Shown piece after piece: positions 32,830 through 40,950 of a stretch of DNA of 41,233 bases. Each line of letters begins with the position of its first letter. Positions within the stretch are counted from its first letter, which is position 1. Source of the stretch: Clostridium sp. UBA4746 (GTDB lineage: Bacteria; Bacillota; Clostridia; Clostridiales; Clostridiaceae); assembly GCA_002403785.1 (NCBI GenBank), contig DHIM01000018.1, forward strand, positions 34,808-76,040. Reading direction: 5' to 3'. The position numbers and the translations under genes were made by a program. Below the pieces are notes generated by a model that worked only from the letters and a program-made list of their open reading frames with translations, had not been told where the DNA came from and made no database searches.

Positions 32830-34047
32830 TTATTGATTTTTTACTACCCTATCTACATACAAACTAGGAATAACTGCATACATAGCTGCTGCCTTTACTA
32901 ATTCACTTTTCCAGGTTCTCTCATTTGGAGAATGTGCCTCTGCCTCATGCCCTGGTCCAAAACCAATGCAAGGTATATCATATCTACCCATAATTGAAAC
33001 TCCATTTGTAGAAAATGTCCATTTGTCAACTAAAGGTTCCTCATTAAATAAAGATTTATAACAGTCTACTAAAGTTTCGCAAACTGGATGGTCCTCATCT
33101 ATAACCCAAGTTGGGAAATAAGCAGCTGTTGGATATACAACACCCTTATAGGAAGGTTTTTCGTAATCATACATGGAAACCTCAGCTTTCATATTTTTAA
33201 CCGAAGTCAGATTTCTAATTTGCTTTAAGGCATCAACGTATGTCTCTCCATTAGTCAATCTTCTATCTATTGAGATGGTGCAACTATCTGCCACCGCACA
33301 TCTTGATGGAGAAGTGAAAAATATTTCAGAAACAGCTAAGGTTCCTTTTCCTAAAAAATCATCATAATGCAGATTATCATTAAGATTTTTCAAATCGTTT
33401 ATTATAGGAGCCATCTTATAAATAGCATTTTCTCCCCTCTCCGGTGCAGAACCATGACAACTTAAGCCATGAGTAATTACTTTTATCTCCACTCTCCCTC
33501 TATGCCCCCTATATATATTGCAAGAGGTAGGCTCTGTAATTACAACGAATTCGGGTTGAATTTTATCTTCGTTTATCATATACTGCCAGCAAAGTCCATC
33601 ACAGTCTTCTTCTTGCACTGTACCCGTAATAAGCAAAGTATAGTCATCTTCCATGTCTAAATCTTTAATTATTTTTGCAGCATAAACCATAGATGCCATT
33701 CCACCTTCTTGGTCACTGCCACCACGTCCTATGATTACTTCCATATCTTCATATCCTTTATATGGATCATACTGCCATAAATCTTTATCTCCTATACCTA
33801 CTGTGTCTATATGTGCATCCATAGCTATAACATGTTTGCCATGCCCTATAGTCCCAATTATGTTTCCCATTTTATCTATGTCTATCTTATCAAAGCCAAC
33901 CTTTTGCATTTCCTCTCTTATTCTCTCAATAACTTTAGCCTCATCACAACTTTCACTAGGAATAGCAATCATGTCACGAAGAAACCTTGATATGTCACCT
34001 TTGTACTCTTCTGCTTTCTGTAAGACCTTTTGAAAATCTACATTCAT
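32830..34047 (-). CDS. ygeY: M20 family metallohydrolase YgeY
   Basis: A 405-residue M20 peptidase/deacetylase-fold enzyme. Metal ligands and catalytic acids are visible: H and D in MDAHIDTVG, D in GRGGSDQEGG, the EE pair in VQEEDCDG, the following EPT, and the C-terminal His in GHEAEAHSPNE. A dimerisation domain inserts at about 185-300. Relatives cleave amide bonds in peptides and carbamoyl or acyl amino acids. Placed between ygeX and ygeW, it probably removes a carbamoyl or amide group to yield the diaminopropionate used by YgeX; that is inference. It lies 40 bases after ygeX and 55 before ygeW. Confidence 0.9.
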   Translation of the reverse strand: MNVDFQKVLQKAEEYKGDISRFLRDMIAIPSESCDEAKVIERIREEMQKVGFDKIDIDKMGNIIGTIGHGKHVIAMDAHIDTVGIGDKDLWQYDPYKGYEDMEVIIGRGGSDQEGGMASMVYAAKIIKDLDMEDDYTLLITGTVQEEDCDGLCWQYMINEDKIQPEFVVITEPTSCNIYRGHRGRVEIKVITHGLSCHGSAPERGENAIYKMAPIINDLKNLNDNLHYDDFLGKGTLAVSEIFFTSPSRCAVADSCTISIDRRLTNGETYVDALKQIRNLTSVKNMKAEVSMYDYEKPSYKGVVYPTAAYFPTWVIDEDHPVCETLVDCYKSLFNEEPLVDKWTFSTNGVSIMGRYDIPCIGFGPGHEAEAHSPNERTWKSELVKAAAMYAVIPSLYVDRVVKNQ

Positions 34048-34087
34048 AGAAAACCCTCCTTCTATTAATCCATATTTTAAAATTTTC

Positions 34088-35326
34088 TTAATTAAAGCTT
34101 GGCAGTTCGTGCAATCCGTCCCAAAGAATATTCCTGTAATTTATAGGATCAGTATCTCCCTCAGTACTAAAGAGTAGTACTGTAGAATTCTCATCTAATT
34201 TAAGCTGTTTTCTTATAGACTTGGCATGTTTTTTTTGCATAATAATAGATAACAATCCTATACCAACAGCTCCTGATTCTCCTGAGACAATTCTCTCATC
34301 CCCCCCTATAGGACTCGAGAGAATTCTCATGCCTCTTGCAGTTACATAATCAGGGCATGTACAATAACAATTTGCAAAATCTCGTATTATCTCCCATCCT
34401 ATAGGAATAGGTTCTCCACAAGCAAGACCTGCCATTATGGAGCGAAGTGTTCCATCTACTCTATGAGGTTTACCATCATTAATGGATGCAGACTTAAACA
34501 TACACGCTGCATAAGTTGGTTCCATAATTGTTACAATAGGACAATTACCTTTAAATAAATTTACATATGCTCCAAGAACCCCTCCTGCCATTGCACCTAC
34601 CCCAGCTTGTAGAAACACATGTGTGGGCATCTCGGCTTCTAAATTTTCAAGTTGCTTATATGCCTCATATCCCATAGCAGAATAACCTTGCATAATCCAT
34701 TTTGGTATTTCGGTGTAGCTTTCCCAAGATGTATCCTGCACCATCTGGAACCCATTTTCCTTAGCTTTGTCTTTCGCATATCTAACCGTATCATCATAAT
34801 TCAAATCTGTTACTATAGCCTGTGCTCCTTGTTCTCTAATAGCTTGGACCCTTATAAGAGCTGTTCCCTTTGGCAAATATATTACTGCTTTTAGACCAAG
34901 TTCTTTTGCAGTCCAAGCTACACCCCTGCCATGATTACCATCCGAACAGGTAACAAAAGTAATTTCTCCAATTAATCTACGTGCATCCATAGACTTTAAA
35001 TATTCAAAACTAGTATCTTCAATATGTACACCTAGCTTTTGACATAAAAACTTACCAATGGCATAGGTTGCTCCGAGCATCTTAAATGAATTAAGTTTCG
35101 CTCTTTTAGATTCATCCTTAACATAAATATTCTTTACGCCAAGCACCATGGCTAAACTTTTTAAGTTTACTAGCGGAGTAATATTATACGCTTTGATGGT
35201 TTCATGAAAAGCTTTTACTTTTTCGAGTTCCTTCTCAGATAAAAATTTCGGATAACTTTCTAAACTATCTTTATGTGTATTTTCAGAAAAAATAGCCCGT
35301 ATTTTATTTTCATGTAATAAATCCAT
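34088..35326 (-). CDS. ygeX: 2,3-diaminopropionate ammonia-lyase YgeX
   Basis: A 412-residue fold-type II PLP enzyme converting 2,3-diaminopropionate to pyruvate and two ammonia. The PLP lysine is K82 (LNSFKMLGA), the substrate/phosphate loops are CSDGNHGRG (near 128-136) and QAGVGAMAGG (near 228-237), and the second acidic residue is in QDTSWE, as in E. coli YgeX (398 residues). It heads the operon, and its product pyruvate links purine breakdown to central metabolism. ygeX has been reported as needed for anaerobic urate use in gut bacteria. A strong GAGGGGGG site precedes the ATG. The promoter must lie in the 235-base divergent gap. Confidence 0.92.
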   Translation of the reverse strand: MDLLHENKIRAIFSENTHKDSLESYPKFLSEKELEKVKAFHETIKAYNITPLVNLKSLAMVLGVKNIYVKDESKRAKLNSFKMLGATYAIGKFLCQKLGVHIEDTSFEYLKSMDARRLIGEITFVTCSDGNHGRGVAWTAKELGLKAVIYLPKGTALIRVQAIREQGAQAIVTDLNYDDTVRYAKDKAKENGFQMVQDTSWESYTEIPKWIMQGYSAMGYEAYKQLENLEAEMPTHVFLQAGVGAMAGGVLGAYVNLFKGNCPIVTIMEPTYAACMFKSASINDGKPHRVDGTLRSIMAGLACGEPIPIGWEIIRDFANCYCTCPDYVTARGMRILSSPIGGDERIVSGESGAVGIGLLSIIMQKKHAKSIRKQLKLDENSTVLLFSTEGDTDPINYRNILWDGLHELPSFN

Positions 35327-35395
35327 AAATGTCCCCCCTCTCAGTTTTTTTAAACCTATAAAAAATTACCTTAAAAATAAAAAAGTATATATTAC

Positions 35396-35427
35396 TACAA
35401 ATATATTGTATGAAATATATATTTGTA
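35396..35427. promoter_or_regulatory. Palindrome in the ygeX / PLP-enzyme divergent gap
   Basis: TACAAATATAT (35396-35406) and ATATATTTGTA (35417-35427) are perfect 11-bp inverted repeats with a 10-base spacer. It lies 70 bases upstream of ygeX and 135 upstream of the divergent PLP gene, a plausible operator for coordinate control. No regulator gene is adjacent. The rest of the gap (35327-35561) is AT-rich and shows no riboswitch-like structure that I can recognise. Confidence 0.45.
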
Positions 35428-35561
35428 AAAGTACCAATTTTGTAAATTATTAACGAGTATCACATGTAGCAATAATAAAAGCTAAGGAACAAACATATAT
35501 TAAAAATGGAGCTTAATGTTTTATTGGTGAAATTTCATATTGAAAACAAGGAGGACAAAAT

Positions 35562-36953
35562 ATGTCAAAGAAATTAATATGGGGACCTACTTTTGAAGAA
35601 ATGCTTAATCCAGAAACAATACCTAATGATATACGTGAAAAGGCTTTGAAAGCCCGAATTGAAACTCCATTAGAACCTATAAATTTATTTAATATTAATT
35701 GGACTGATCATACTGGAAACATATGCTATATGATTATTCCTAAAGAACTCACAGGAGTTTCTGCAAATATAATAGTTATGTATAGTAAGAATTTTCCAAC
35801 AGGCAGTCATAAGGTCGGCGCAACATATTCTGTTACTATGGAAAAACAATTATCAGGAGAAATAATACCTGGAAGAGATACTATAGTTTTTCCGTCTACT
35901 GGCAATTATGGTATAGGTGGTTCCTGGACAGGTCCTCGTATGGGTTATACTACAAAAGTAATTCTTCCTGAACTTATGAGTAAAGAGCGCTTTGAGAAAA
36001 TTGAATATTATGGTGCTACTTATATTAAGACTTCTGGTTGTGAAAGTAGCGTTAAGGAGATATATGATAAATGTTGGGAGCTTAAAGCCGCGAGCCCTAA
36101 TAACAAAATTATGAATCAGTTTGAAAGTTTTGGTAATTACTTATTCCATTATCACGTAACAGGAAATTCAATTAATAAAGTGGTAGCGAGCCTTAAAGAA
36201 AAAGGCATCGGTAATGGTAAAGTTTCCGCACTAGTTTCTTCTATGGGTTCTTCTGGCACTATAGCCTCTGGAGATAGATTAAAACAGTTATACCCTGAAG
36301 CAAAGATAATTGGGTTAGAGCCTGTTCAGTGCCCAACTCTATACTGTAATGGTTTCGGTGATCATGATATACAGGGAATTGGAGACAAGCATGTTACTTG
36401 GATACACAATGTTATGAATATGGATGCAATGATGTGTATTGATGATATGGAAAGTAAAAAGGGATTACAACTATTAACAAGTAATATAGGTAAAAATTAT
36501 CTTATAGATGTAGTCGGAATGGCCAAAGAAAGTGTGTCTATGCTTTCACAAATTCTTGGAATTTCTGGAGTTTGTAACTTGATTGGAGCTATTAAAACTG
36601 CTAAATATTACGAAATGACTGAAAATGATAATATATTCACCATCTGTACTGATACCCTAGATCGATATCATTCAGTAATGGATAATTTAGATAATGAATT
36701 TGGAGTTATGGATAAAACTGAGGCTGCTGTTAGATATAACAGCATTTTTAAAAATATTAAACTAGACTATATCCAAGAAGGTACCTATGCGACCAGAAAG
36801 AGATGGCATAACCTAAAATACTATACTTGGGTTGAGCAACAAGGCAAAACAGTAGAAGAGCTAAATGCTCAGAAATCACAAGATTATTGGATTGAAAAGC
36901 AGAATCAAATTAAAAGTATTGATCATAAATTAAAACAAGCAAGAGGGTTTTAA
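35562..36953 (+). CDS. PLP-dependent fold-type II enzyme, unassigned, purine cluster
   Basis: A 463-residue enzyme of the cysteine synthase/TrpB/threonine synthase fold. The PLP lysine is K84 (FPTGSHKVGATY), the substrate loop is PSTGNYGIGGSW (near 110-121), and the phosphate loop is SSMGSSGTIASG (near 225-236). It differs strongly from YgeX, with an extra N-terminal 60 residues and a C-terminal helical extension rich in Trp and Gln. It might eliminate or replace a group at a beta carbon, acting on serine-, cysteine- or diaminopropionate-like intermediates. It is divergent from ygeX and co-directional with guaD 78 bases later. AGGAGG precedes the ATG. Confidence 0.85.
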   Translation: MSKKLIWGPTFEEMLNPETIPNDIREKALKARIETPLEPINLFNINWTDHTGNICYMIIPKELTGVSANIIVMYSKNFPTGSHKVGATYSVTMEKQLSGEIIPGRDTIVFPSTGNYGIGGSWTGPRMGYTTKVILPELMSKERFEKIEYYGATYIKTSGCESSVKEIYDKCWELKAASPNNKIMNQFESFGNYLFHYHVTGNSINKVVASLKEKGIGNGKVSALVSSMGSSGTIASGDRLKQLYPEAKIIGLEPVQCPTLYCNGFGDHDIQGIGDKHVTWIHNVMNMDAMMCIDDMESKKGLQLLTSNIGKNYLIDVVGMAKESVSMLSQILGISGVCNLIGAIKTAKYYEMTENDNIFTICTDTLDRYHSVMDNLDNEFGVMDKTEAAVRYNSIFKNIKLDYIQEGTYATRKRWHNLKYYTWVEQQGKTVEELNAQKSQDYWIEKQNQIKSIDHKLKQARGF

Positions 36954-36963
36954 ATAAAATATA

Positions 36964-37016
36964 TAGTTGATGAACAGCAACTTTAGTTGATGAATACAGC
37001 GACGCTAGTCGATGAA
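36964..37016 (+). repeat. Three direct repeats of TAG(T/C)TGATGAA-like sequence before guaD
   Basis: TAGTTGATGAA occurs at 36964-36974 and 36984-36994, and TAGTCGATGAA at 37006-37016, with starts 20 and 22 bases apart. They fill the space between the PLP-enzyme stop and the guaD ribosome binding site. They could be a small tandem duplication or a binding/translation-control element. Confidence 0.7.
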
Positions 37017-37031
37017 TAAGGCGGTGCAAAA

Positions 37032-37496
37032 ATGAATGAGTTTATGGAACTTGCAATAAAGGAAGCTTTAGACGGAATGAAAAACAATGATGGGGGTCCT
37101 TTTGGTGCTGTTATTGTGAGAAATGGTGAAATTATTAGTTTCGCTCACAATGAGGTTATTAAAACAAATGATCCTACTGCACATGCTGAGGTTACAGCCC
37201 TTAGAAAAGCTTCTAGCAAGCTTTCCAGATTTGATTTATCTGATTGTGAAATATACTCCTCCTGCGAACCTTGTCCTATGTGTTTTGCTGCAATCCACTG
37301 GGCTAAAATAAAAAAACTTTATTATGGCTCAACTAGAGAAGATGCTGCAAACATAGATTTTGATGACCAATATATTTATGATGTAATAAAAGGGACTGCA
37401 AAAGAATTGCAAGTTGAAATACAACAAATTCATAGAGAAGAGAGCCTTGAACCTTTTCGCAAATGGAAACTTAAAATAGATAAAACGAAATATTAA
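37032..37496 (+). CDS. guaD: Guanine deaminase, cytidine-deaminase fold
   Basis: A 154-residue zinc deaminase converting guanine to xanthine. The zinc site is H51-A-E53 (TAHAEVTAL), with E53 the proton shuttle, plus C81 and C84 (SSCEPCPMC). The C-terminal part (DAANIDFDDQYIYDVI and EPFRKWK) matches B. subtilis GuaD closely, including its substrate-closing tail, and distinguishes it from tRNA adenosine deaminase. A modest AAGGCGG site lies about 7 bases before the ATG. It feeds guanine into the xanthine pathway of the neighbouring operon and probably shares the divergent promoter through the PLP gene. Confidence 0.92.
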   Translation: MNEFMELAIKEALDGMKNNDGGPFGAVIVRNGEIISFAHNEVIKTNDPTAHAEVTALRKASSKLSRFDLSDCEIYSSCEPCPMCFAAIHWAKIKKLYYGSTREDAANIDFDDQYIYDVIKGTAKELQVEIQQIHREESLEPFRKWKLKIDKTKY

Positions 37497-37501
37497 ACTA
37501 T

Positions 37502-37551
37502 AAAAACAAAGCACATACATTCTCTTCTCTAAATGCATGTGCTTTGTTTTT
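37502..37551. terminator. Bidirectional terminator between guaD and the hydroxyacid dehydrogenase
   Basis: AAAAACAAAGCACAT (37502-37516) pairs with ATGTGCTTTGTTTTT (37537-37551) over 15 bases, extended by CAT/ATG. T tracts on both strands serve both convergent transcripts. Confidence 0.85.
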
Positions 37552-37574
37552 ATGTCCATATAATCTAAGTAAAA

Positions 37575-38552
37575 TCATTTTAAAACTTCCAAGTTAACAC
37601 AAGTATCTGGCCTTTCACCATTCAGCACTTTAATAATATTTCCAGCCGCAATTAATCCCATATTTGTTCTTGTTTCCATTGTAGCTGAAGCAATATGAGG
37701 AACAATTGAAACATTGTACATATCTAGAAGCTCTGGTTCAATGTTTGGTTCATGTTCAAATACATCAAGTCCAGCTCCCCATATTTCACCATTTTTCAGA
37801 GCTTTAACTAGTGCTTTTTCATCAATAACTGAACCACAACATGTATTAACAATAACCGAAGTATTCTTCATCATAGAAAATTCCTTCTCACCTATATAAT
37901 GAATGGTAGAAGGCAAAAGTGGTACGTGTAATGAAACAAAGTCAGCTTTCTTTAACAATGTTTCTTTATCCACCTGAACAGCACCCAATTCTTTTTCCAT
38001 TTTGGGATTTTTAATTAAATCAGTGTAAATTATCTTCATATCAAAAGCCTTGGCCTTCTTGGCAAAATTAGAACCAATTCTCCCTGCACCCACAAGTCCT
38101 AATGTTTTACCAGTAATGTCACGTCCAAGAAACATCATGGGATCACAAGATTGAAAAGCACCATTTCTTGTAAATTTATCTGCTGCCACAATTCTTCTAG
38201 ATACTACCATAAGCAATGTCCATGCAAGATCAGCGGTAGCATCATCTAACACTTCAGGGGTGTTTGTAATTATTACGCCACTTTTAGTAGCTTTGGATAA
38301 ATCAATATTGTTGCATGCCACACCGTAGTTAGCAAATATCTTACACTTTAAACCAGCCGCCTCGATCACATCATTATCGATATTATCAGTTAGAAGACAC
38401 AGAACTGCATCCTTACCTTTTACCTTATCTAATAATTCTCCTCTTAATAAAACTCTGTCAAGAGGATTAATTTCCACATCAAAATGCTTTTGTAAAAGTT
38501 CAATAGCCTCATTGGGAATTCTTCTTGTAACGTAGACTTTTTTCTTATCCAT
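37575..38552 (-). CDS. D-2-hydroxyacid dehydrogenase family protein, catalytic Arg replaced
   Basis: A 325-residue NAD-dependent D-2-hydroxyacid dehydrogenase fold, nearest to glyoxylate/hydroxypyruvate reductases and phosphoglycerate dehydrogenase. The Rossmann motif LVGAGRIGS is near 155. Of the catalytic triad, Glu (DVFEHEP) and His (VPHIASAT) are present, but the Arg of the N-x-x-RG motif is Cys239 (VNTCCGSVIDE). The ATG at 38552 lies 8 bases after GGAGG; a GTG at 38561 overlaps the site. It is third in a unit with an EamA transporter and an uncharacterised protein, next to the purine island but in a separate transcript. Confidence 0.87.
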   Translation of the reverse strand: MDKKKVYVTRRIPNEAIELLQKHFDVEINPLDRVLLRGELLDKVKGKDAVLCLLTDNIDNDVIEAAGLKCKIFANYGVACNNIDLSKATKSGVIITNTPEVLDDATADLAWTLLMVVSRRIVAADKFTRNGAFQSCDPMMFLGRDITGKTLGLVGAGRIGSNFAKKAKAFDMKIIYTDLIKNPKMEKELGAVQVDKETLLKKADFVSLHVPLLPSTIHYIGEKEFSMMKNTSVIVNTCCGSVIDEKALVKALKNGEIWGAGLDVFEHEPNIEPELLDMYNVSIVPHIASATMETRTNMGLIAAGNIIKVLNGERPDTCVNLEVLK

Positions 38553-38611
38553 AAACTCCACCTCCTATAATACTAGAAACATTTATTTTAACTGAGCGAT
38601 CTAATGTACTA

Positions 38612-39478
38612 TTAGTCTATTTTCTTTAAGACCGTCTTCTCGTTATAGATAAAAGCAAAAATTGCTGTTGCTATAATTATTACAGTTCCCATAATACTTA
38701 AAAAATCTGGAACCTCCGACCAAACTATAAATCCTATAATAGCCGAAAACACTATACTAGTATAGTCATAAATTGCTACCTCCGATGCTGGTGCATACCT
38801 ATAAGCATTTGTTAAAGCAAATTGGGCAATTCCTGCAAAAATTCCTATACCTAATAAATAAATAAACTGAATCATAGTAGGCTTTTGATAATTGAGCATC
38901 ATTAGTGGAAACATTACTACTACTGAAACAAAAGAAAAATAAAATACAATAGTTGAAGCATTTTCTCTATCTCTTAAAAATCTAATTATTGTGTAGGTGG
39001 AACCTGCGAACATAGCAGACAAAAAACCTGCTAGTGATGGCACTACAGATAAATTAAATTGAGGTTTAATGATTAATAGAGCCCCTATAAATACAATAAT
39101 TAATACTGGAATCTGAATTTTAGTAAGCTTTTCTTTTAAAAAAAAGACAGCAAATAATGTTACAAAAAAAGGCGATATTTTATTAAGCATACTTGCATCT
39201 GATAGTACTAAATAATTTATAGCATAAAAACTTAGGATTACACCTAATAGACCAAGTAACGATCTAGAAAGTAGATATTTCTGATTCTCTTTTTTTCCAA
39301 AGAAACTTACCTTAGTTTTTTTTATCATAATACATGCGATACCTAAACTTACTAAATTTCTGTAAAACACTTTTTCGAATAGTGGAATAACACCTGCAAA
39401 TTTCACCATTGCCCCCATAATTGCAAATGCTAAAGCAGATATCAAAATAAGTGTAATTGCTTTGGGTTTGTTATCCAT
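38612..39478 (-). CDS. EamA/DMT-family transporter
   Basis: A 288-residue drug/metabolite-type transporter with ten hydrophobic helices in two EamA repeats (about 8-135 and 150-280). Typical repeat signatures include YAINYLVLSDASMLNKISPFFVTL and AQFALTNAYRYAPASEVAIYDYTSIVFS. Members export or import amino acids, purines and other metabolites, and the substrate is not predictable. It begins 3 bases after the preceding gene's stop, so it is tightly coupled, and is 59 bases before the dehydrogenase. It could move a hydroxy- or keto-acid, by association only. Confidence 0.87.
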   Translation of the reverse strand: MDNKPKAITLILISALAFAIMGAMVKFAGVIPLFEKVFYRNLVSLGIACIMIKKTKVSFFGKKENQKYLLSRSLLGLLGVILSFYAINYLVLSDASMLNKISPFFVTLFAVFFLKEKLTKIQIPVLIIVFIGALLIIKPQFNLSVVPSLAGFLSAMFAGSTYTIIRFLRDRENASTIVFYFSFVSVVVMFPLMMLNYQKPTMIQFIYLLGIGIFAGIAQFALTNAYRYAPASEVAIYDYTSIVFSAIIGFIVWSEVPDFLSIMGTVIIIATAIFAFIYNEKTVLKKID

Positions 39479-39481
39479 TCT

Positions 39482-40192
39482 TCACAACCTCTCAAATATA
39501 AGTTCATTTTTAATCTTTCCTATTTCTTTTATAACTCTCATTTTTTTTAAACAATAGCTAATTTTCCTAGCCTTAAATACGGTAATAGCTAGAACTTTTG
39601 CTAAGTTCTTATTTGTAAAATTTTCTGGTAATTCTTCAGGTAAAAATCTTGAAAAATCTTTTTCTTCTCTAAATGTTACTTTTTCAACTACTTCAAGCAG
39701 TTTCCTATCCTTTATGCTTATACCTTTTCTTCTCCAGCTTCCTTTACCATCCTTGCATCTTATCTCTTCCTCTTTAGTCATTAAGATTTCTAATATAAAA
39801 TTATCTTCTGCCATCAAATCAGGTATTCTAATTAGTTCATCAAACAAATCAACTAATTTACCTTTTTTTGGTGATTTCCTTCTACTAATTACTTTATCTG
39901 TGACTTCAGTTGTTACTATATATTTCTCAACAGCTATAGGATGTACTAGCATAACTTTATTATACTTCACCAAATCTCTGAGTTTATTACCAATTGCACT
40001 AAAATTTTTCGTTTGTATTTCAATTAATGAATCTTCTCTTACTAAATCAATTACATATTTATCCATTTTCACTTCAAATCTATCCCCTGGCACAACATAC
40101 CATTGCTTGATAGATGAATGTAAAGATTTTTCATTTTTTATGTTTATTCCATTTTGCTCATAAATTAATACTATATCTTCTGCTTCTCCCAT
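39482..40192 (-). CDS. Uncharacterised protein with possible PD-(D/E)XK core
   Basis: A 236-residue protein I cannot assign to a named family. The N-terminal half has a pattern like the PD-(D/E)XK nuclease core: Glu21 on helix 1 (NEKSLHSSIKQWY), Glu40 (DRFEVKM), Asp49 (YVIDLV), then E58-I-Q60 (LIEIQTKNF) and a following helix (GNKLRDLVKY). A basic SRRKSPKKG (near 106-114) could contact nucleic acid. The C-terminal part (about 145-236) is Lys-rich and looks like a winged helix (LAKVLAITVFKARKISYCLKKMRVIKEI). It is first in a three-gene unit with EamA and the dehydrogenase. No signal peptide or membrane segment. Confidence 0.6.
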   Translation of the reverse strand: MGEAEDIVLIYEQNGINIKNEKSLHSSIKQWYVVPGDRFEVKMDKYVIDLVREDSLIEIQTKNFSAIGNKLRDLVKYNKVMLVHPIAVEKYIVTTEVTDKVISRRKSPKKGKLVDLFDELIRIPDLMAEDNFILEILMTKEEEIRCKDGKGSWRRKGISIKDRKLLEVVEKVTFREEKDFSRFLPEELPENFTNKNLAKVLAITVFKARKISYCLKKMRVIKEIGKIKNELIFERL

Positions 40193-40431
40193 TTTTTCTC
40201 CTAACGCTTAATTAAAAATTAAATATTTTATTATAATTTAAAAACATACTGCTTATAATTATAACAGAAATGTTATACAATTAAAATTAAAATATGTAAA
40301 TATAAGGTATTTGTATAATAAGGCCCATTGAAACAAATAACAAGTTGATATGATATTCTATTTGTCTTGATTTCCATAAATGTGTATCAAATCATAATAT
40401 AAAATAATATAATACTAAAAGGTGATGAAAT

Positions 40432-40923
40432 ATGAAAATTGCTATATTATCTGATACTCATGCTAAAAAACATAACGATAAACTTTTTAAATTAATAGAT
40501 GATTTATTTGTAGAAGCTGATATGATAATTCATGCAGGAGATTATATTTCTTCTAGTGTTCTATCAAAATTAAAAGAGCATAAGAACTTTGTGGGAGTAT
40601 GGGGAAATAATGATAAAGGATACATCAGAGATTTGTTAAAGGAAAAAATAATTTTATCTATAGAAGGATATAAAATTGGTCTATATCACGGCCATGGTAA
40701 TAGCAAAAACACACTAAATACTGCTTATGATAAATTTATTGATGATAAAGTAGATATAATCATCTTTGGACACAGTCATCAGCCACTTGTTTTAACTAAA
40801 AACAAGATACTCATGATAAATCCAGGCTCACCCTCTTGTAAAAGACGTGAACCATGGCATTCTTATGTTATTTTAGAGATAGAAGATAAAAAAATAAGTG
40901 TTCAATTAAAGTTTTTTAACTGA
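40432..40923 (+). CDS. YfcE/MJ0936-type metallophosphoesterase
   Basis: A 163-residue calcineurin-like phosphodiesterase of the small YfcE/MJ0936/YsnB class. Metal ligands appear in order: D8 and H10 (SDTH), D37 (HAGDY), N in VWGNND, His in YHGHG, and His pair in FGHSHQP. The NPGSPSCKR block near 127 is also typical. Relatives hydrolyse model phosphodiesters in the cytoplasm; the natural substrate is generally unknown. The ATG follows AAGGTGATG. It is monocistronic with a terminator just after it. The upstream gap 40193-40431 is AT-rich, without recognisable structure. Confidence 0.9.
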   Translation: MKIAILSDTHAKKHNDKLFKLIDDLFVEADMIIHAGDYISSSVLSKLKEHKNFVGVWGNNDKGYIRDLLKEKIILSIEGYKIGLYHGHGNSKNTLNTAYDKFIDDKVDIIIFGHSHQPLVLTKNKILMINPGSPSCKRREPWHSYVILEIEDKKISVQLKFFN

Positions 40924-40950
40924 TTATATTAACGATATCTTTTTACTATA

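Noticed and set aside
35327..35561. Possible purine riboswitch in the leader of ygeX or the divergent gene
   Set aside because: The gap is AT-rich, and I see no conserved loop or junction sequences of the purine, xanthine or related aptamers.
39714..40163. A 149-codon plus-strand open frame opposite the possible PD-(D/E)XK gene
   Set aside because: The minus-strand frame has a good ribosome site, operon context and plausible protein composition. The plus-strand one is Leu/Ser/Ile-rich shadow sequence.
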